A stretch of DNA of 64,000 nt. Origin: Candidatus Protochlamydia sp. Lineage in GTDB: Bacteria > Chlamydiota > Chlamydiia > Chlamydiales > Parachlamydiaceae. The stretch spans positions 1 to 64,000 of the forward strand of contig JACDAQ010000030.1 of NCBI GenBank assembly GCA_013695355.1, in the 5' to 3' direction. The notes below the pieces were generated by a model. The model made no database searches. It worked only from the letters and a program-made list of their open reading frames with translations, and was not told the DNA's origin. The position numbers and the translations under genes are program-made. Below are positions 63,172 to 64,000 of this stretch, in pieces (within the stretch, counting starts at the first letter, position 1; the number at the start of each line of letters is the position of its first letter).

Positions 63172-64000
63172 ATGAGACATAGTTTTTTTGAATCCTCTAC
63201 CCATGCATGGTTTACAAATAATATTTCATTTCATTCATCCTTTCACGAAGTAGAAAAGAAAGGTCAACATTGGCTCTCCCGTTTTAATTATTCAATTGAT
63301 CAAACCTTTACTCAAGATCTTTACCTTTTCTATTTGCTGGCTTCAAAAAAATTTCTTGACCATCGGAGTTGTTCCCATTTATCCAATTTGATTTTGTCAA
63401 TTCATTTGCTGCAGAAAACATTGGCCCAAAAAGTCGCTTTTTCTCCTCAAGATCTGCATGTTAAAATTCGTTGGCTGCCTGGTATTTTAAAATTTCCTTT
63501 TTCTACACGTTCGGTCCTGGGATGTTTGGTTGGTTACAATGCATTAGATAAATATGAATTGTTTGATGAGGAAAACCTTTATTTAGCCTTCCAAAAACTA
63601 TATCCTGATGTCAGATTAGTTAAAGAAAGTTTTTATCAACATACCTCTCAAAATAAAAATCTCAAAATGCATTATTTTGAAATTGAAAAAAAAGATGGTT
63701 TAAATTTTTCTCTTGGTCAGCAAAAGCTGCTTAAAAATAATATAGAAGAAAGAGTACGAAATAGCATTCAAAAATTGTCACCCTCAACTTTTATGAGGCG
63801 TAATGATGAAGAAACCTATAAAACAATTTTAGCTTTAAGCAATGAAATAAATTCTCTTGAAGATCTTCCACAGGTTTCTATTAACTTGGATGAACAAACA
63901 GGCCAGGAAATTGTTTTTCAGGTTGTGCTTGTACATCCCGCCCCATTTCATAGTTTTTCACTTAAAGAGCGATTTTTAGAATGTTCTTTTGTCCCAAAAA
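63172..64000 (+). CDS. Second copy of the SBP-fusion protein (5' part, cut by window end)
   Basis: The frame is open from 63172 to the window end (276 codons). Nearly all of it matches residues about 42-315 of the protein at 54711, with high DNA identity as well (for example KYELFDEENLYLAFQKLYPD and LKNNIEERVRNSIQKLSPST are unchanged). The N-terminus is shorter: a stop upstream and frame loss near 63152-63175 removed about 40 residues present in the first copy, so it starts MRHSFFES. Whether the OppA-type domain follows cannot be seen. Confidence 0.8.
   Translation, partial: MRHSFFESSTHAWFTNNISFHSSFHEVEKKGQHWLSRFNYSIDQTFTQDLYLFYLLASKKFLDHRSCSHLSNLILSIHLLQKTLAQKVAFSPQDLHVKIRWLPGILKFPFSTRSVLGCLVGYNALDKYELFDEENLYLAFQKLYPDVRLVKESFYQHTSQNKNLKMHYFEIEKKDGLNFSLGQQKLLKNNIEERVRNSIQKLSPSTFMRRNDEETYKTILALSNEINSLEDLPQVSINLDEQTGQEIVFQVVLVHPAPFHSFSLKERFLECSFVPK

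Overview
The window reads as chromosome from an environmental (amoeba-associated, Parachlamydiaceae-like) member of the Chlamydiae. The clues are a CADD/CT610 homologue conserved at every catalytic position, a type III secretion SycD/LcrH-type chaperone beside a candidate effector, an HprK–HPr–Enzyme I set with no Enzyme II in the window, an N-terminal-only ComEC, many lineage-specific secreted, membrane or large helical proteins, and AT-leaning DNA with many palindromic intergenic repeats. No rRNA, phage or CRISPR array was seen. The assignment is an inference from gene content; no database search was possible.

Layout. 1–5.5 kb: a small helical protein, then ftsK and uppP on the minus strand, repeats, the CADD homologue and tRNA-His. 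5.8–8.9 kb: a very AT-rich two-gene island (SycD-like chaperone, then a repeat-containing protein with a kinase-like domain). 9–20 kb: MFS transporter, ComEC, SUKH protein, hprK–ptsH–ptsI, ybaB/dnaX, rmuC. 20–33 kb: a 1452-residue unknown protein, the YifB/ComM ATPase, a membrane-associated unknown, a candidate CE-clan cysteine protease, a glycosyltransferase with TPR-like tail, and an inverse-autotransporter-like beta-barrel. 33–40 kb: transaldolase, a zinc-ribbon protein, a helical unknown and a run of small secreted Cys/His/Ser-rich proteins and lipoproteins. 40.9–48 kb: a complete F1Fo ATP synthase operon (atpZ-I-B-E-F-H-A-G-D-C). 48–54.6 kb: fumC, a lipoprotein, DAHP synthase and two tandem Na+/alanine symporters. 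54.7–64 kb: an accessory region with a LanB-like Glu-tRNA-type dehydratase, a MATE exporter and two near-identical proteins; the complete one joins an unrecognised ~500-residue domain to an OppA-type peptide-binding domain and has no signal peptide.

How the parts fit. The housekeeping genes cover division, energy conversion, replication and central metabolism. The accessory genes fall into two groups: probable host-interaction proteins (chaperone/effector pair, CE-clan protease candidate, beta-barrel, small Cys-rich secreted proteins) and a possible peptide-modification locus at the right end. The LanB protein keeps the arginine, threonine and aspartate positions recalled for NisB glutamylation and the elimination-domain signature, so it looks active. 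No LanC cyclase or clear precursor peptide is in the window.

Intergenic DNA is shaped by non-coding palindromic elements. A 161-bp family (at least three long copies, one split by a nested 48-bp palindrome, plus fragments) and a 159-bp element with unrelated ends share one architecture: whole-element palindrome and flanking 7-bp TTAYTAA repeats. They look like two MITE families using a common target.
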